From positions 1 to 64,000 of the forward strand of contig NZ_FMXO01000013.1 of NCBI RefSeq assembly GCF_900104215.1: a DNA stretch of 64,000 nucleotides. Reading direction: 5' to 3'. The position numbers were made by a program, and so were the translations under genes. The notes beneath the pieces are model-generated. The model was given only the letters and a program-made list of their open reading frames with translations, made no database searches and was not told the origin of the DNA. Of this stretch, positions 51,818-61,497 are shown piece by piece. This DNA comes from Desulfonatronum thiosulfatophilum. Lineage in GTDB: Bacteria; Desulfobacterota; Desulfovibrionia; Desulfovibrionales; Desulfonatronaceae. Position 1 is the stretch's first letter. Every line of letters begins with the position of its first letter.

Positions 51818-53011
51818 ATGAACTTCCGTACCATCCTGAAAATCATCTTTCCCCTGCTTATCCTGGTCGTGGCCATGTTTGTCGCTGCCAGGCTCATTAC
51901 CGACCGTCCTCAGCCGGAACCCGTGGCCCGCGAGGTGCCGGCCGTGCTGGTGGAGACCATGACCGCGATCCGCGAGGACAAGACCGTCATCGTCCGGGCA
52001 ACGGGCACGGTGCAGGCTGCCCGGGAGGCCACCATTGTGCCCCAGGTCGCCGGTCGGGTGGTCTGGGTAGCCGAGGAATTCACGGCCGGAGGTTTTTTTA
52101 GTCAGGATGATCTGATGCTGACCCTGGAGGAAGACGACTATCGTCTGGTCCTGGAGCGCTCCGAAGCCGACGTGGTCCGAGCCGAGGTCGAGCTGACCAA
52201 GGTCGAGGGCGCGGGCCGGGTGGCCAGGCAGGAATGGGAGCGTTTCGGACCGGATCTGGGTGATGGCGCTCCCCCGCCCGGCCAAGAACCCAATCCTCTG
52301 GTGCTCTATGAACCCCAGCTTCGCCAGGCGCAGGCCGCGGTCCGGGCCGCCCGCGCCGCCCGGGATCAGGCCAGGCTGAACCTCGACCGGACCAAAATCT
52401 CTGCGCCGTTCAACTGCCGCATCCGTTCGGAAAACGCTGCCTTGGGGCAATTCGTGCCTTCCGGCTCACCCGTTGCCGTGGTCGCGGACACGGACAGCGC
52501 CGAGATCCGCCTGCCCGTGCGGGTCGAAGACCTGGACTGGCTGCGGGTTCCCGGCGCCAGAGCCGTGATCCGAATGCCGGACCGGCCTGAGCAGGTCTGG
52601 CATGGTCAAGTAGTCCGCTCCCTGGGCGAGGTGGATCCGCATACGAGAATGGCCACCCTGGTGATCTCCGTAGCCGATCCGTACGGCCTGGAACGCACCG
52701 AGGATCTTCTTGTGTCCGAAAACGCGCCTCAGTCCCATCTGACTCCGGGCCTTTTCGTGGAGGTGGATCTGGAAGGCGTCGAGCTTCCCGGCGTGGTGGT
52801 CATCCCCCGACGGGCCCTGCGGGAACAGTCCACGATCTGGCTGGCTGAAAACGGCGCCCTGCGCATCCGCTCAGTCTCGGTGATCAGGGCCCAGGGCGAG
52901 GAACTCTTCGTGCTGGCCGGAGTCGAGCCGGGCCAGAGAATCATACTGACTTCACTCACCGGCGTGGGCGAGGGCATGGCCGTACGCACCACGGACGAGC
53001 CCCGTCAATGA
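51818..53011 (+). CDS. RND efflux periplasmic adaptor (HlyD/AcrA family)
   Basis: A 397-residue membrane fusion protein. It has one N-terminal hydrophobic anchor (IIFPLLILVVAMFVAARLI) and no lipobox. Then come a barrel-sandwich domain (VQAAREATIVPQVAGRVV), an alpha hairpin (about 110-190), LDRTKISAPFNCRIRSENA, a beta barrel (about 225-320), and a C-terminal membrane-proximal domain ending GEGMAVRTTD. GAGG lies 7 nt before the ATG. The stop overlaps the start of the pump gene. Confidence 0.93.
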   Translation: MNFRTILKIIFPLLILVVAMFVAARLITDRPQPEPVAREVPAVLVETMTAIREDKTVIVRATGTVQAAREATIVPQVAGRVVWVAEEFTAGGFFSQDDLMLTLEEDDYRLVLERSEADVVRAEVELTKVEGAGRVARQEWERFGPDLGDGAPPPGQEPNPLVLYEPQLRQAQAAVRAARAARDQARLNLDRTKISAPFNCRIRSENAALGQFVPSGSPVAVVADTDSAEIRLPVRVEDLDWLRVPGARAVIRMPDRPEQVWHGQVVRSLGEVDPHTRMATLVISVADPYGLERTEDLLVSENAPQSHLTPGLFVEVDLEGVELPGVVVIPRRALREQSTIWLAENGALRIRSVSVIRAQGEELFVLAGVEPGQRIILTSLTGVGEGMAVRTTDEPRQ

Positions 53012-56000
53012 ACGCCATGATCCGCTGGATGGCCCATCACGGGGTGGCCGCAAATCTGCTGATGCTCTTATTCATGGTCGGCGGACTGGTGGTCGGCCTG
53101 AACATCAAGCAGGAAGTTTTTCCGGAGATCGCTCTGGACAAGATCCAGGTCAGCGTGACCTATCCCGGCGCCGCGCCCGAGGAGGTGGAGGAAGGCGTGC
53201 TCCTGATCATCGAGGAGAACGTCAGCGGTCTGGAAGGCATCAAGAAAATGACCTCCCAGGCTGTGGAAGGCCGGGGCGTGGTCACGGTGGAACTGCTTCC
53301 CGGAGTCGATCCGGACGTGGCTCTTCAGGACGTCAAGGCCGAGGTGGACCGCATCGATACTCTGCCCGAGGAGGCGGAAAAGCCGGTCATCACCAAGATG
53401 GTCAATCGAGTGGAGGTTATCTCCCTGGTGGTCTACGGCCAGACCTCCGAACGCAGCCTGCGCGAAACCGCGGAAATGGTTCGCGACGAACTCCTGGCTA
53501 CGCCCCGGATCACCCAGGCCGAGCTCGGCGGGGTGCGACCCTATGAAATCGCCATCGAAATCACCGAGGAGAACCTGCGCCGTTTCGGCCTGACGTTGGA
53601 AAGCGTGGCCCAGCGGGTGCGCCATGCGGCCCTGGATCTACCCGGCGGGGAAATCCGCACTCAGGGCGGGGAGATCCTGCTGCGTCTCAAAGAGCGCCGC
53701 TACCACGGCCGCGACTTCGAGGACATCGTCATCCTGCGCACTCCGGAAGGAGCCCAGGTTCGCCTGAGCGACGTAGCCTCGATCCGCGACGGATTCGAGC
53801 AGACCGATGAATTCGCCTTGTTCGACGGTCTGCCCGCGGCCATGGTCACCATTTACCGGGTGGGCGACCAGAAGCCCGGGGAGATCGCCCGGGCCGTCCT
53901 GGACTATGTGGCCGCCAAGGGACCGGCCCTGCCCCCGACCATTCATCTGGCCACCTGGAACGACACCTCGGAACTGCTCCAGAGCCGGATCGACCTGCTC
54001 CTGAAAAACGCCCTGCTCGGCCTGACCCTGGTCTTCCTGGGGCTGAGCCTGTTTCTGGCCATGCGTCTGGCGCTGCTGGTGATGCTATGCATCCCCGTGG
54101 CTTTTTTGGGTGCCTTGTTCCTCATGCCCGGCCTGGGCGTGACCATCAACATGATCTCGCTCTTCGCCTTCATCCTGGCTCTGGGCATCGTGGTGGACAA
54201 TGCCATCGTTGTCGGCGAGAACGCCTTCGGCCACCGCTCGCGCGGTCTGCACCCGGACCAGGCCGCGGTTCTGGGCGCCTCGGAAGTGGCCGGCCCGATC
54301 ATCTTCTCCGCCCTGACCACGGTGGCCGCGTTCCTGCCCTTGCTCTTCGTGGCCGGCACCATGGGCAAGTTCATCGGCGCCATCCCCCTGGTGGTCATCC
54401 CGGTGCTGACCATCTCGCTGATCCAGTCACTGTTCATCCTGCCCGCGCATCTGCGCAAGGGTCTGGCCCGGCAGCGAAAGCGGGAATACTTCCTCAAGCG
54501 GTTGCAGAACCGTGTCGGCGCCGGCCTGGAGCGCTTCGTGGCCGGCCCCTATGCCCGGCTGCTGGGAGTGGCCCTGGAATACCGCTACGCCACCGTGGCC
54601 CTGGCCCTGGCCGCCCTGATCCTCAGCGTCGGCCTGGTGGGCGGGGGCAAGGTCATGTTCCGGTTCATGCCCGAAGTGGAAGCCGATGTGATCACCGCCA
54701 CCCTGCAAATGCCCCACGGCACTCCGGTGGAGCAGACCGCCCTGGTGGTGGAGCATCTGGTGCGCCAGGCCGGCGTGGCAGTGGCTGAATTCGATCGAAA
54801 CCTGCTCCCTGATCACCCCACGGGCGGGACGGTGATGCGTCATATCTACGCCCTGGTGGGCGCGCATCAGATTCCGGGCGGCGGTCCACAAGGCGCAAGC
54901 AGAATCAGCGGCGGGCATCTGGCTAACGTGGCCCTGCAACTCCAGCCGGGAGAGGAGCGTGACGTCTCCTCGGATGTAGTGGCCCGGCGGTGGCGGGAGC
55001 TGACCGGCGAGGTGGCCGGGGTGGAGTCCCTGACCTTCAAGGCCGACCTGATGCGCTTCGGTGCGAACATCGACGTGCAGCTCTCCCACGCCGACTTCGA
55101 CGTGCTCATCCCGGCTGCGGAGCGGCTGAAGGCGGCCCTGGCTGATTACTCTGGAGTCAGCGATATCGCGGACAATCATGCCGCGGGCAAGGAGGAGATC
55201 ACCATCCGGCTCCGGCCCGAAGCTGCCACCCTGGGACTGACCGAGGAGGAGCTGGGACGGCGCGTACGCGCCGCGTTCCACGGGGCCGAGGCCCTGCGCC
55301 TGCAGCGCGGGCGCAACGAGGTCAAGGTGATGGTCCGCTATCCGGAAAATCGGCGCGCATCCCTGGCGGACCTGGACGAACTGCGCGTGCGCGCTCCGGG
55401 AGGGGTGGAACTGCCCCTGGCTATGGCCGCCCACCTGCAGCAGGATCGTGGGTACAGCGCCATCAACCGCACGGACCGCAAGCGGGTGATCAACGTCACG
55501 GCCACGGTGGACGCCCGCGCCGGCAACGTCCAGGACATTCTCCAGGAGCTGCGCCGGACCGTGCTCGCGGACCTGACCGCGGATCATCCCGGCCTGGGCT
55601 TCGACCTGGAAGGCGAAGAGCGCGAACGCCGGGAATCCTTCGGCAGCATGGGCCAGGGCTTTCTGATGGCCCTGTTTATGATCTACGCCCTGCTGGCCAT
55701 TCCCTTCCGCAGCTATGCCCAGCCTCTGATCGTCATGGCCGCGATTCCCTTCGGCATCGTCGGGGCGATCTGGGGACACATGATCATGGGCATCAACCTG
55801 AGCATGCTCAGTATTTTCGGCATCGTGGCCCTGTCCGGAGTGGTGGTGAACAGTTCCCTGCTGCTCATCGACTTCATCAATTCCGGCCGCCGCGACGGCA
55901 TGACCGTGCGCGATGCGGTCATGGCCTCGGGCCAGCGTCGCTTCCGGCCCATCATCTTGACCTCGCTGACCACCTTCTTCGGCCTGATGCCCATGATCCT

Positions 56001-56160
56001 GGAACGCAGCGTCCAAGCCCAGTTCCTGATCCCCATGGCCGTCAGTCTGGGATTCGGCGTCCTCTTCGCCACAGGCATCACCCTGCTGCTCATCCCGGCC
56101 CTGTACATGGTCCTGGAGGATTGGCGCGGTTTAATGGGGCTAAGAGACGAGACCGCTTAA
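53008..56160 (+). CDS. RND efflux transporter permease (AcrB superfamily, HAE-type)
   Basis: A 1050-residue inner-membrane proton-driven pump with about 12 transmembrane helices and two large periplasmic loops (about 35-330 and 555-865). Helix 4 reads ALGIVVDNAIVVGEN, where AcrB has two adjacent Asp; here only one is present. The helix 10 region reads ALSGVVVNSSLLLIDF, without the Lys found in AcrB. This pattern fits a divergent HAE subgroup, so drug specificity should not be assumed. The ATG overlaps the adaptor stop (ATGA). G+C is high, as in its neighbours. Confidence 0.93.
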   Translation: MNAMIRWMAHHGVAANLLMLLFMVGGLVVGLNIKQEVFPEIALDKIQVSVTYPGAAPEEVEEGVLLIIEENVSGLEGIKKMTSQAVEGRGVVTVELLPGVDPDVALQDVKAEVDRIDTLPEEAEKPVITKMVNRVEVISLVVYGQTSERSLRETAEMVRDELLATPRITQAELGGVRPYEIAIEITEENLRRFGLTLESVAQRVRHAALDLPGGEIRTQGGEILLRLKERRYHGRDFEDIVILRTPEGAQVRLSDVASIRDGFEQTDEFALFDGLPAAMVTIYRVGDQKPGEIARAVLDYVAAKGPALPPTIHLATWNDTSELLQSRIDLLLKNALLGLTLVFLGLSLFLAMRLALLVMLCIPVAFLGALFLMPGLGVTINMISLFAFILALGIVVDNAIVVGENAFGHRSRGLHPDQAAVLGASEVAGPIIFSALTTVAAFLPLLFVAGTMGKFIGAIPLVVIPVLTISLIQSLFILPAHLRKGLARQRKREYFLKRLQNRVGAGLERFVAGPYARLLGVALEYRYATVALALAALILSVGLVGGGKVMFRFMPEVEADVITATLQMPHGTPVEQTALVVEHLVRQAGVAVAEFDRNLLPDHPTGGTVMRHIYALVGAHQIPGGGPQGASRISGGHLANVALQLQPGEERDVSSDVVARRWRELTGEVAGVESLTFKADLMRFGANIDVQLSHADFDVLIPAAERLKAALADYSGVSDIADNHAAGKEEITIRLRPEAATLGLTEEELGRRVRAAFHGAEALRLQRGRNEVKVMVRYPENRRASLADLDELRVRAPGGVELPLAMAAHLQQDRGYSAINRTDRKRVINVTATVDARAGNVQDILQELRRTVLADLTADHPGLGFDLEGEERERRESFGSMGQGFLMALFMIYALLAIPFRSYAQPLIVMAAIPFGIVGAIWGHMIMGINLSMLSIFGIVALSGVVVNSSLLLIDFINSGRRDGMTVRDAVMASGQRRFRPIILTSLTTFFGLMPMILERSVQAQFLIPMAVSLGFGVLFATGITLLLIPALYMVLEDWRGLMGLRDETA

Positions 56161-56408
56161 AGTCATCGGTGACGCCGCCCACAGCTTCGGTAACCACGCA
56201 AATTGCTCGATGAAGACATTGGATCTTTATCTGCCTTTATGACATGCTTTTACATACCCTGCATACAGAGCCGAAAATTTACAGGAGAATCATCATCTGA
56301 TTATGCTTTTCACCAAACTTGCAGCATCTCCTCTCCAAGTACTGCTGATCTGAGCTTGCGACTTCGCAATCCTTGCCAGCTACTGCCTCGAACCATGAGA
56401 AGACGAAG

Positions 56409-58073
56409 ATGTCCATGAATCACTCCCTCCATGCCGGCAGACTGACCGCCACCTCGCGCTTCGCGGTTATTGCCGGGAAACTCATCAAGTATGGCTTCGG
56501 CAGCTTATTGGCCCAGCTCGGGGTAAGCCGCTTTCCCTGGAATTGCCGCCGGGCCTGCACTCTTTCCAAGGACATGACGCCCTCGGCTCGATTGCGGCGG
56601 GTGATCGAGGAACTGGGGCCGGCTCCGGTGAAGATCGGGCAGCTATTGTCCATGCGCCCGGATCTGATTCCCCTCGAATTGTGCGACGAACTCAAAGGAT
56701 TGCAGGAGGATGTCCGGCGCGAGCGGTTCGAAGACGTCCGCGCGGTTGTTGAAGAAGCCTATGGCACTGCCCTGGAAAACCTGTTTATCGAGTTCGAGGC
56801 GGAACCCGTGGCCGCGGCGTCCTTGTCCCAGGTCCACCGGGCACGACGCAAGGACACCGGCGCTTTGGTGGCGGTCAAGGTGCAGCGGCCGGGAATCCGC
56901 AAAATTCTGGCCGCGGACCTGGAGATCATGGCCTTCCTGGCCGGACTGGCCAACGAACGGATAATCTCCCTACGTACGGCGCGGTTGCCCGACATTGTCG
57001 CGGAAGTCCACAAGTCCATCCTGCGGGAGTTGGACTTCACCAATGAGGCCCGGAGTATGCTGCTCTTCAACCAAATTTTTGCGGAAGAGCCCCGGGTTTT
57101 CGCGCCCGATGTGCACCCGGATCTGGCCCGGGAGAGCGTTTTGGTGATGAGCTTTGTCCAGGGCCGCCGCCTGGACATGTTCCACGGCGATCCGGAAACA
57201 CGCAGGGACTTGGCCCTGCTCGGTCTAAACGCCACGGTGCGCCAGATGCTCGAGTACGGCTTTTTCCATGCCGACCCGCACCTGGGCAACCTGAAAATCG
57301 TGGATGAGGACAAGATCTGCTTTTTCGACTTCGGCATGTGCGGCCGCCTGACGCCGGACATGCGCTCGGCCCTGGTGGACTACATCGTGGCCCTGGCCAA
57401 GAATGACCCGACCAGGGTGGCCCAAGTGGCCATGGACATGGCGGTCAGCGTGCCTCCGTTGATGGACGAGCAACGGTTCGAGGCCGATGTCATGTTCATC
57501 CTGGAAGGCATGCATGTCCCCCTGGGCGAGGTCAATCTGGGCCGCTTTCTGCTGGACTTGACCAATCTATGCCGCGATTACGGAATATTCCTTCGCTCGG
57601 ACTACATCCTGATGGCCCGAGCCCTGCTTTCCATCGAGGCTGCCGGGCGTGTGGTCGACCCTGATTTTGATTCCCTGGAAGCCCTGCGCCCCGTGGCCGC
57701 GCGCTACTCGCTGCGACGAATGGTTCCAGGCCTGTCCGACAAGACCCTGCTCGACAACCTGGAGCAGCGGATGGATGAGCTGGTCAATCTGCCCAGACGG
57801 ATCACCAAGCTGCTGGATACGGCCGTGGCCGGCAAGCTGTCCGTGGAACTGCACCAGAGCGATTTCGGCCATTTTCCCGACCAGCTCCGCCTGATCGGCA
57901 ACCGTCTCGGCGGTGCCCTGATCACGGCGGCATTGATCATCGGCTCGACCCTAGTCTATATTTCAGATGTTGGACCGCACTGGAACGGCGTGCCTGCCCT
58001 GGGCGTGGCCGGATTCAGCGTGTCCGGCCTGCTGGGGGTTTTTCTGGCCTGGAAGATGTTCCGCGGAACCTGA
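56409..58073 (+). CDS. ubiB: UbiB/ABC1 family atypical kinase
   Basis: A 554-residue protein-kinase-like ATPase associated with quinone biosynthesis in other bacteria. Hallmarks are the KxGQ region GPAPVKIGQLLSMRPDLIP, the ASLSQVHRA loop, ALVAVKVQRPGI (ATP Lys), LDFTNEARS, and FHADPHLGNLKI with FFDFGMCG. The last 60 residues hold two hydrophobic helices (GGALITAALIIGSTLVYI, FSVSGLLGVFLAW) for membrane anchoring. I start at the ATG at 56409 (MSMNHSL); 56373 is also open. A phasin-like gene follows at 58121. Confidence 0.9.
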   Translation: MSMNHSLHAGRLTATSRFAVIAGKLIKYGFGSLLAQLGVSRFPWNCRRACTLSKDMTPSARLRRVIEELGPAPVKIGQLLSMRPDLIPLELCDELKGLQEDVRRERFEDVRAVVEEAYGTALENLFIEFEAEPVAAASLSQVHRARRKDTGALVAVKVQRPGIRKILAADLEIMAFLAGLANERIISLRTARLPDIVAEVHKSILRELDFTNEARSMLLFNQIFAEEPRVFAPDVHPDLARESVLVMSFVQGRRLDMFHGDPETRRDLALLGLNATVRQMLEYGFFHADPHLGNLKIVDEDKICFFDFGMCGRLTPDMRSALVDYIVALAKNDPTRVAQVAMDMAVSVPPLMDEQRFEADVMFILEGMHVPLGEVNLGRFLLDLTNLCRDYGIFLRSDYILMARALLSIEAAGRVVDPDFDSLEALRPVAARYSLRRMVPGLSDKTLLDNLEQRMDELVNLPRRITKLLDTAVAGKLSVELHQSDFGHFPDQLRLIGNRLGGALITAALIIGSTLVYISDVGPHWNGVPALGVAGFSVSGLLGVFLAWKMFRGT

Positions 58074-58120
58074 TGATTATGTTTCAACCGCTCCTGGACG
58101 AGCGCTTTTGGGAGAAATGA

Positions 58121-58432
58121 ATGTCGGACCTTTTTCAGAAAGGATTCCAGACCGGATTGGGTGCGGGATTGCTGCTCTCCCAGGGGCTTGCGGACAAGGC
58201 GAACGAGATCCTGAAGACGCTGCAGGTCGGCCCGGAAACCATGCGCTCCCCCCTGGACAAGTTCGCTGCCGGAATATCCGAGGAACTGGCCAGTCTGAAC
58301 ATACGTGGTGAGGAGGAAACCGCACGGATTCTCGCGGACCTCGGCTTGGCCCGAAAACGGGATCTGGACATCCTGCAAGCCCGGATTGAGTTGCTGGAAC
58401 AGGCTGTTGCCGAACTGCGGAGTAGTCCATGA
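58121..58432 (+). CDS. Phasin-like small coiled-coil protein
   Basis: A 103-residue protein with a glycine-rich hydrophobic start (FQTGLGAGLLLSQGLADKA) and a C-terminal helix with leucine repeats (RKRDLDILQARIELLEQAVAEL). It resembles the phasin-family/polyhydroxyalkanoate-regulator small proteins that occur next to UbiB-type kinases. No PHA synthase is in the window, so a link to storage granules is unproven. GGGAGAA precedes the ATG. Its stop overlaps the next start. Confidence 0.7.
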   Translation: MSDLFQKGFQTGLGAGLLLSQGLADKANEILKTLQVGPETMRSPLDKFAAGISEELASLNIRGEEETARILADLGLARKRDLDILQARIELLEQAVAELRSSP

Positions 58433-59448
58433 GCCGGATTCTGGTTACCGGAGCCACGGGCTTCATCGGCCTGGAATTGGCCCGACAGCTGGCGGCCCGG
58501 AACATGGTCCCGAGGCTTCTGGTCCGCCGGCCGTCCAGGGCCGCGCTGCTCAAGGGCCTGGACGTAAAGATCATCCCGGGCGATCTGGAAGATGTTCAGA
58601 GTCTGCAACGGGCCGTTCAGGGCGTGGATACCGTGATCCATCTGGGCGGCAGAGCCCTGTTCGAACGCTACGAGCTGGTCCGGCCGACGTTGGTGGGCGG
58701 TTCGGCAGAGCTGCTGCGCGTGGCCGCGGCTGCCGGGGTCCGGTCCTTCGTTTTCGCTTCCAGTCTGCTGGTCTACAAGAGCCATGAAGGTTTCATTGAC
58801 GCCGATACCCCTCTGACCCCCACCCTCGGCTATGGCCGGGCCAAGGTCGAAGCGGAACAGGTGCTGACCAGAATGGCCGGGGAAGCCGGGATGCGCTTGG
58901 CCATCATCCGCCTTCCACACATCTACGGGGCCACGTCCCTGATGTTCGACCACATCCGGCGCGGCTGGGTGATCCAGCCCGGCCCGGGCGACAATGTCTT
59001 TTCCCACATGCATGTCCATGACGCGGCCCGAATCCTGCGCGCCGCGGCCCTCTCCGACTGGAGCGGCGCCACTCCGGTGGGCGACAACCAGCCCATGAGC
59101 TGGGCCGCGTTCATGACCCAGGCCAAAGAACTGTACCCCCACTTCCGTCACCTGAAGGTTCCGGTGTGGCTGGCCATGACGGGGTGCACCGTGCTGGAAA
59201 CCTGGTACCGCCTGCTGCGCCGCCCGGCCCTGCTGACCACGGACGCCGTACGCGGGTTCAATCTGCGGGTGGCCGTCCGCCCGAACCTGCTCTTCCCGGA
59301 GCTGGGTCTGGAACTCCGCTACCCGACCGTGCTCGATGGCATGGCCGAGATATTCTGCGAAAACGTCCCCTTTTCCTGGCTGCCTTCGGTCCGCGACCGC
59401 TGCGCCTGCTACCTGGACAAAGGGGCCTGCCCTTTGCCGGACGCCTGA
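58429..59448 (+). CDS. NAD-dependent epimerase/dehydratase (extended SDR)
   Basis: A 339-residue extended short-chain dehydrogenase. It has GATGFIGLELARQL (NAD motif), DTVIHLGG, the Ser in FASSLLVY, and the catalytic YGRAKVEAE. The C-terminus (after about 290) is cysteine-containing (RDRCACYLDKGACPLPDA) and unlike sugar epimerases; sterol- or flavonoid-reductase-like SDRs are closer in feel. ATGA overlap with the phasin-like gene suggests a shared function with UbiB, perhaps in quinone or lipid metabolism, but the substrate is unknown. Confidence 0.85.
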   Translation: MSRILVTGATGFIGLELARQLAARNMVPRLLVRRPSRAALLKGLDVKIIPGDLEDVQSLQRAVQGVDTVIHLGGRALFERYELVRPTLVGGSAELLRVAAAAGVRSFVFASSLLVYKSHEGFIDADTPLTPTLGYGRAKVEAEQVLTRMAGEAGMRLAIIRLPHIYGATSLMFDHIRRGWVIQPGPGDNVFSHMHVHDAARILRAAALSDWSGATPVGDNQPMSWAAFMTQAKELYPHFRHLKVPVWLAMTGCTVLETWYRLLRRPALLTTDAVRGFNLRVAVRPNLLFPELGLELRYPTVLDGMAEIFCENVPFSWLPSVRDRCACYLDKGACPLPDA

Positions 59449-59639
59449 TCCTAAACCGGTACGTTCATGACTTCACCGCTATGGTGTCAAGTCTTTACGA
59501 TTTCATAAAAAAGGTTCTCTGACCTTTCTATTTTTACCGCTCAGCGACGAACATGTGCTTTTCTGAACATGGGTGGACAGATTCCGCAAATCCCTCCGAC
59601 CCGGATTTCGGGTCGGCTTTCACCTTAAAGGAGCTGCCC

Positions 59640-59948
59640 ATGACCAACGATCGTTCGCCGGCCACTTTGGACCACAAGAAATTTCAAGATTTGATTGTCC
59701 GCAAGTGGAAAGTCTCACTCACCCTCGCCGCGATCCTGCTGATCGCGTATTACGGATTCATTCTCGTTCTCGCTTTTGCCAGTGACCTGCTGGCCGTAAA
59801 GGTCGGGGAGCATATGACCCTGGGAATTCCCGTCGGCATCCTGCTGATTGTCCTGGCCTGGGTCCTGACCGGGGTCTACGTCTTCTGGGCCAACTCATCC
59901 TATGACAAGTCCGTTCAGGATGTGCTCAAAAGCATGAGGAGGCAGTAG
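59640..59948 (+). CDS. DUF485 membrane protein, partner of acetate symporter
   Basis: A 102-residue protein with two transmembrane helices ([19 protein letters not shown] and [18 protein letters not shown]), typical of DUF485 (YjcH) proteins that precede actP. The ATG at 59640 has AAAGGAG 7 nt upstream. actP starts right after the stop, separated by 1 nt. The molecular role of DUF485 is not established. Confidence 0.92.
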   Translation: MTNDRSPATLDHKKFQDLIVRKWKVSLTLAAILLIAYYGFILVLAFASDLLAVKVGEHMTLGIPVGILLIVLAWVLTGVYVFWANSSYDKSVQDVLKSMRRQ

Positions 59949-59949
59949 C

Positions 59950-61497
59950 ATGGACCCAGTCGTCACTTCCATAGGCCAGCCCAATGCCACGTCCATCATG
60001 TTTTTTCTTGTCTTCATCTGCGCCACCCTCCTGGTCACCTATTACGCGGCGAAAAAAAGCCAGTCCGCATCCCAGTTCTATGCCGCCGGCAGAAGCGTGA
60101 CCGGCATGCAGAACGGCCTGGCCCTGGCCGGCGACTACATGAGCGCGGCCTCTTTTCTGGGCATTGCCGGATTGGTATCCCTGCGGGGATACGACGGCCT
60201 GATCTACTCCATCGGTTTTCTGGTGGGATGGCCGATCATTATGTTCCTCATCGCCGAACCCCTGCGTAATCTCGGAAAATACACTTTCGTTGACGTGGTG
60301 GCCTATCGTCTTTCGCAGAAACCGATCCGCATCGCTGCGTCCATCGGTTCGTTGATGACCGTGTGCTTCTATCTTATCGCCCAGATGGTCGGCTCCGGTT
60401 CGCTGATCACGATGATCTTCGGGATGCCGTATGAAATCGCCGTGGTCATCGTCGGTGCGGTCATGATGATGTACGTACTCTTCGGGGGCATGCTGGCCAC
60501 GACCTGGGTCCAGATCATCAAGGCGGTCCTGCTTCTTGGCGGGGCGACGATAATGGTCTTCTTCGTCATGCTGCAATTCGACTTCAGCTATGGAGAACTG
60601 TTCAGGCAGGCGGCCATCACCTACGGAGGTCAAGTTCTGGAACCCGGCGGATTGGTCTCCAACCCCTGGGACGCCATTTCCCTGGGCATGGCCCTGATGT
60701 TCGGCACGGCAGGACTTCCGCATATCCTGATGCGCTTCTACACCGTGCCCGACGCCAAGGAAGCCCGCAAATCCGTATTCTACGCCACGGGTTTCATCGG
60801 CTACTTCTATATCCTGACCTTCACCATCGGCTTCGGCGCCATGGTCATCGTCGGGCAGGACGTCATTGCCGCCATGGATTCCGGAGGCAATATGGCCGCG
60901 CTGCTCCTGGCCGAAGCCACCGGGGGGACGGTCTTCCTCGGATTCATCGCAGCCGTGGCCTTTGCCACCATTCTGGCCGTGGTGGCCGGGCTGACCCTCT
61001 CCGGAGCCAGCACCCTGTCCCACGACCTCTTTGTCAGCGTTTTCCGCTCCGGCAAGTCTTCCGAGGAGGAAGAGGTCAAAGTGGCCCGCATGGCCACCCT
61101 GGCTCTGGGCGTCGTGGCCATTGCCCTTGGACTGGCCTTCAAGGGGCAGAACGTGGCCTTCATGGTCGGCCTGGCCTTCGCCATCGCTGCCAGCGCCAAC
61201 TTTCCGGCCCTGATCATGTCCATTCTGTGGCGAAATTTCTCGACCTTCGGCGCGGTCCTGAGCATTGCCACGGGAACAACCCTGGCCGTGGGCCTGATCA
61301 TCATCAGCCCCACGGTCTGGGTTGACATCCTCCATAACCCCATGGCTATCTTTCCGTTGCGAAACCCGGCCATCATCTCCATGACCGGTGCATTCGTCAT
61401 GGGATACGTGGGGTCGAAACTCAGGCCGGATGCCGAGGCCTCACGCAAGTACGAGGATCAGAAGATCAGGAACTACCTGGGCGTCGGAGCTGAATGA
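59950..61497 (+). CDS. actP: Cation/acetate symporter
   Basis: A 515-residue sodium:solute symporter (SSS family) with about 13 transmembrane helices that imports acetate or related short carboxylates. Family features are [21 protein letters not shown] (quoted in part: [16 protein letters not shown]), [30 protein letters not shown] and [23 protein letters not shown] lies 8 nt before the ATG. The stop overlaps the next ATG. For a sulfate reducer, acetate handling fits incomplete oxidation of organic acids. Confidence 0.94.
   Translation: MDPVVTSIGQPNATSIMFFLVFICATLLVTYYAAKKSQSASQFYAAGRSVTGMQNGLALAGDYMSAASFLGIAGLVSLRGYDGLIYSIGFLVGWPIIMFLIAEPLRNLGKYTFVDVVAYRLSQKPIRIAASIGSLMTVCFYLIAQMVGSGSLITMIFGMPYEIAVVIVGAVMMMYVLFGGMLATTWVQIIKAVLLLGGATIMVFFVMLQFDFSYGELFRQAAITYGGQVLEPGGLVSNPWDAISLGMALMFGTAGLPHILMRFYTVPDAKEARKSVFYATGFIGYFYILTFTIGFGAMVIVGQDVIAAMDSGGNMAALLLAEATGGTVFLGFIAAVAFATILAVVAGLTLSGASTLSHDLFVSVFRSGKSSEEEEVKVARMATLALGVVAIALGLAFKGQNVAFMVGLAFAIAASANFPALIMSILWRNFSTFGAVLSIATGTTLAVGLIIISPTVWVDILHNPMAIFPLRNPAIISMTGAFVMGYVGSKLRPDAEASRKYEDQKIRNYLGVGAE

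Noticed and set aside
53943-56016. Long open frames antisense to the RND pump gene (for example 529 codons at 54427-56016)
   Set aside because: They mirror a high-GC real gene; their composition is His/Gln/Gly-rich without domains, typical of antisense shadows.
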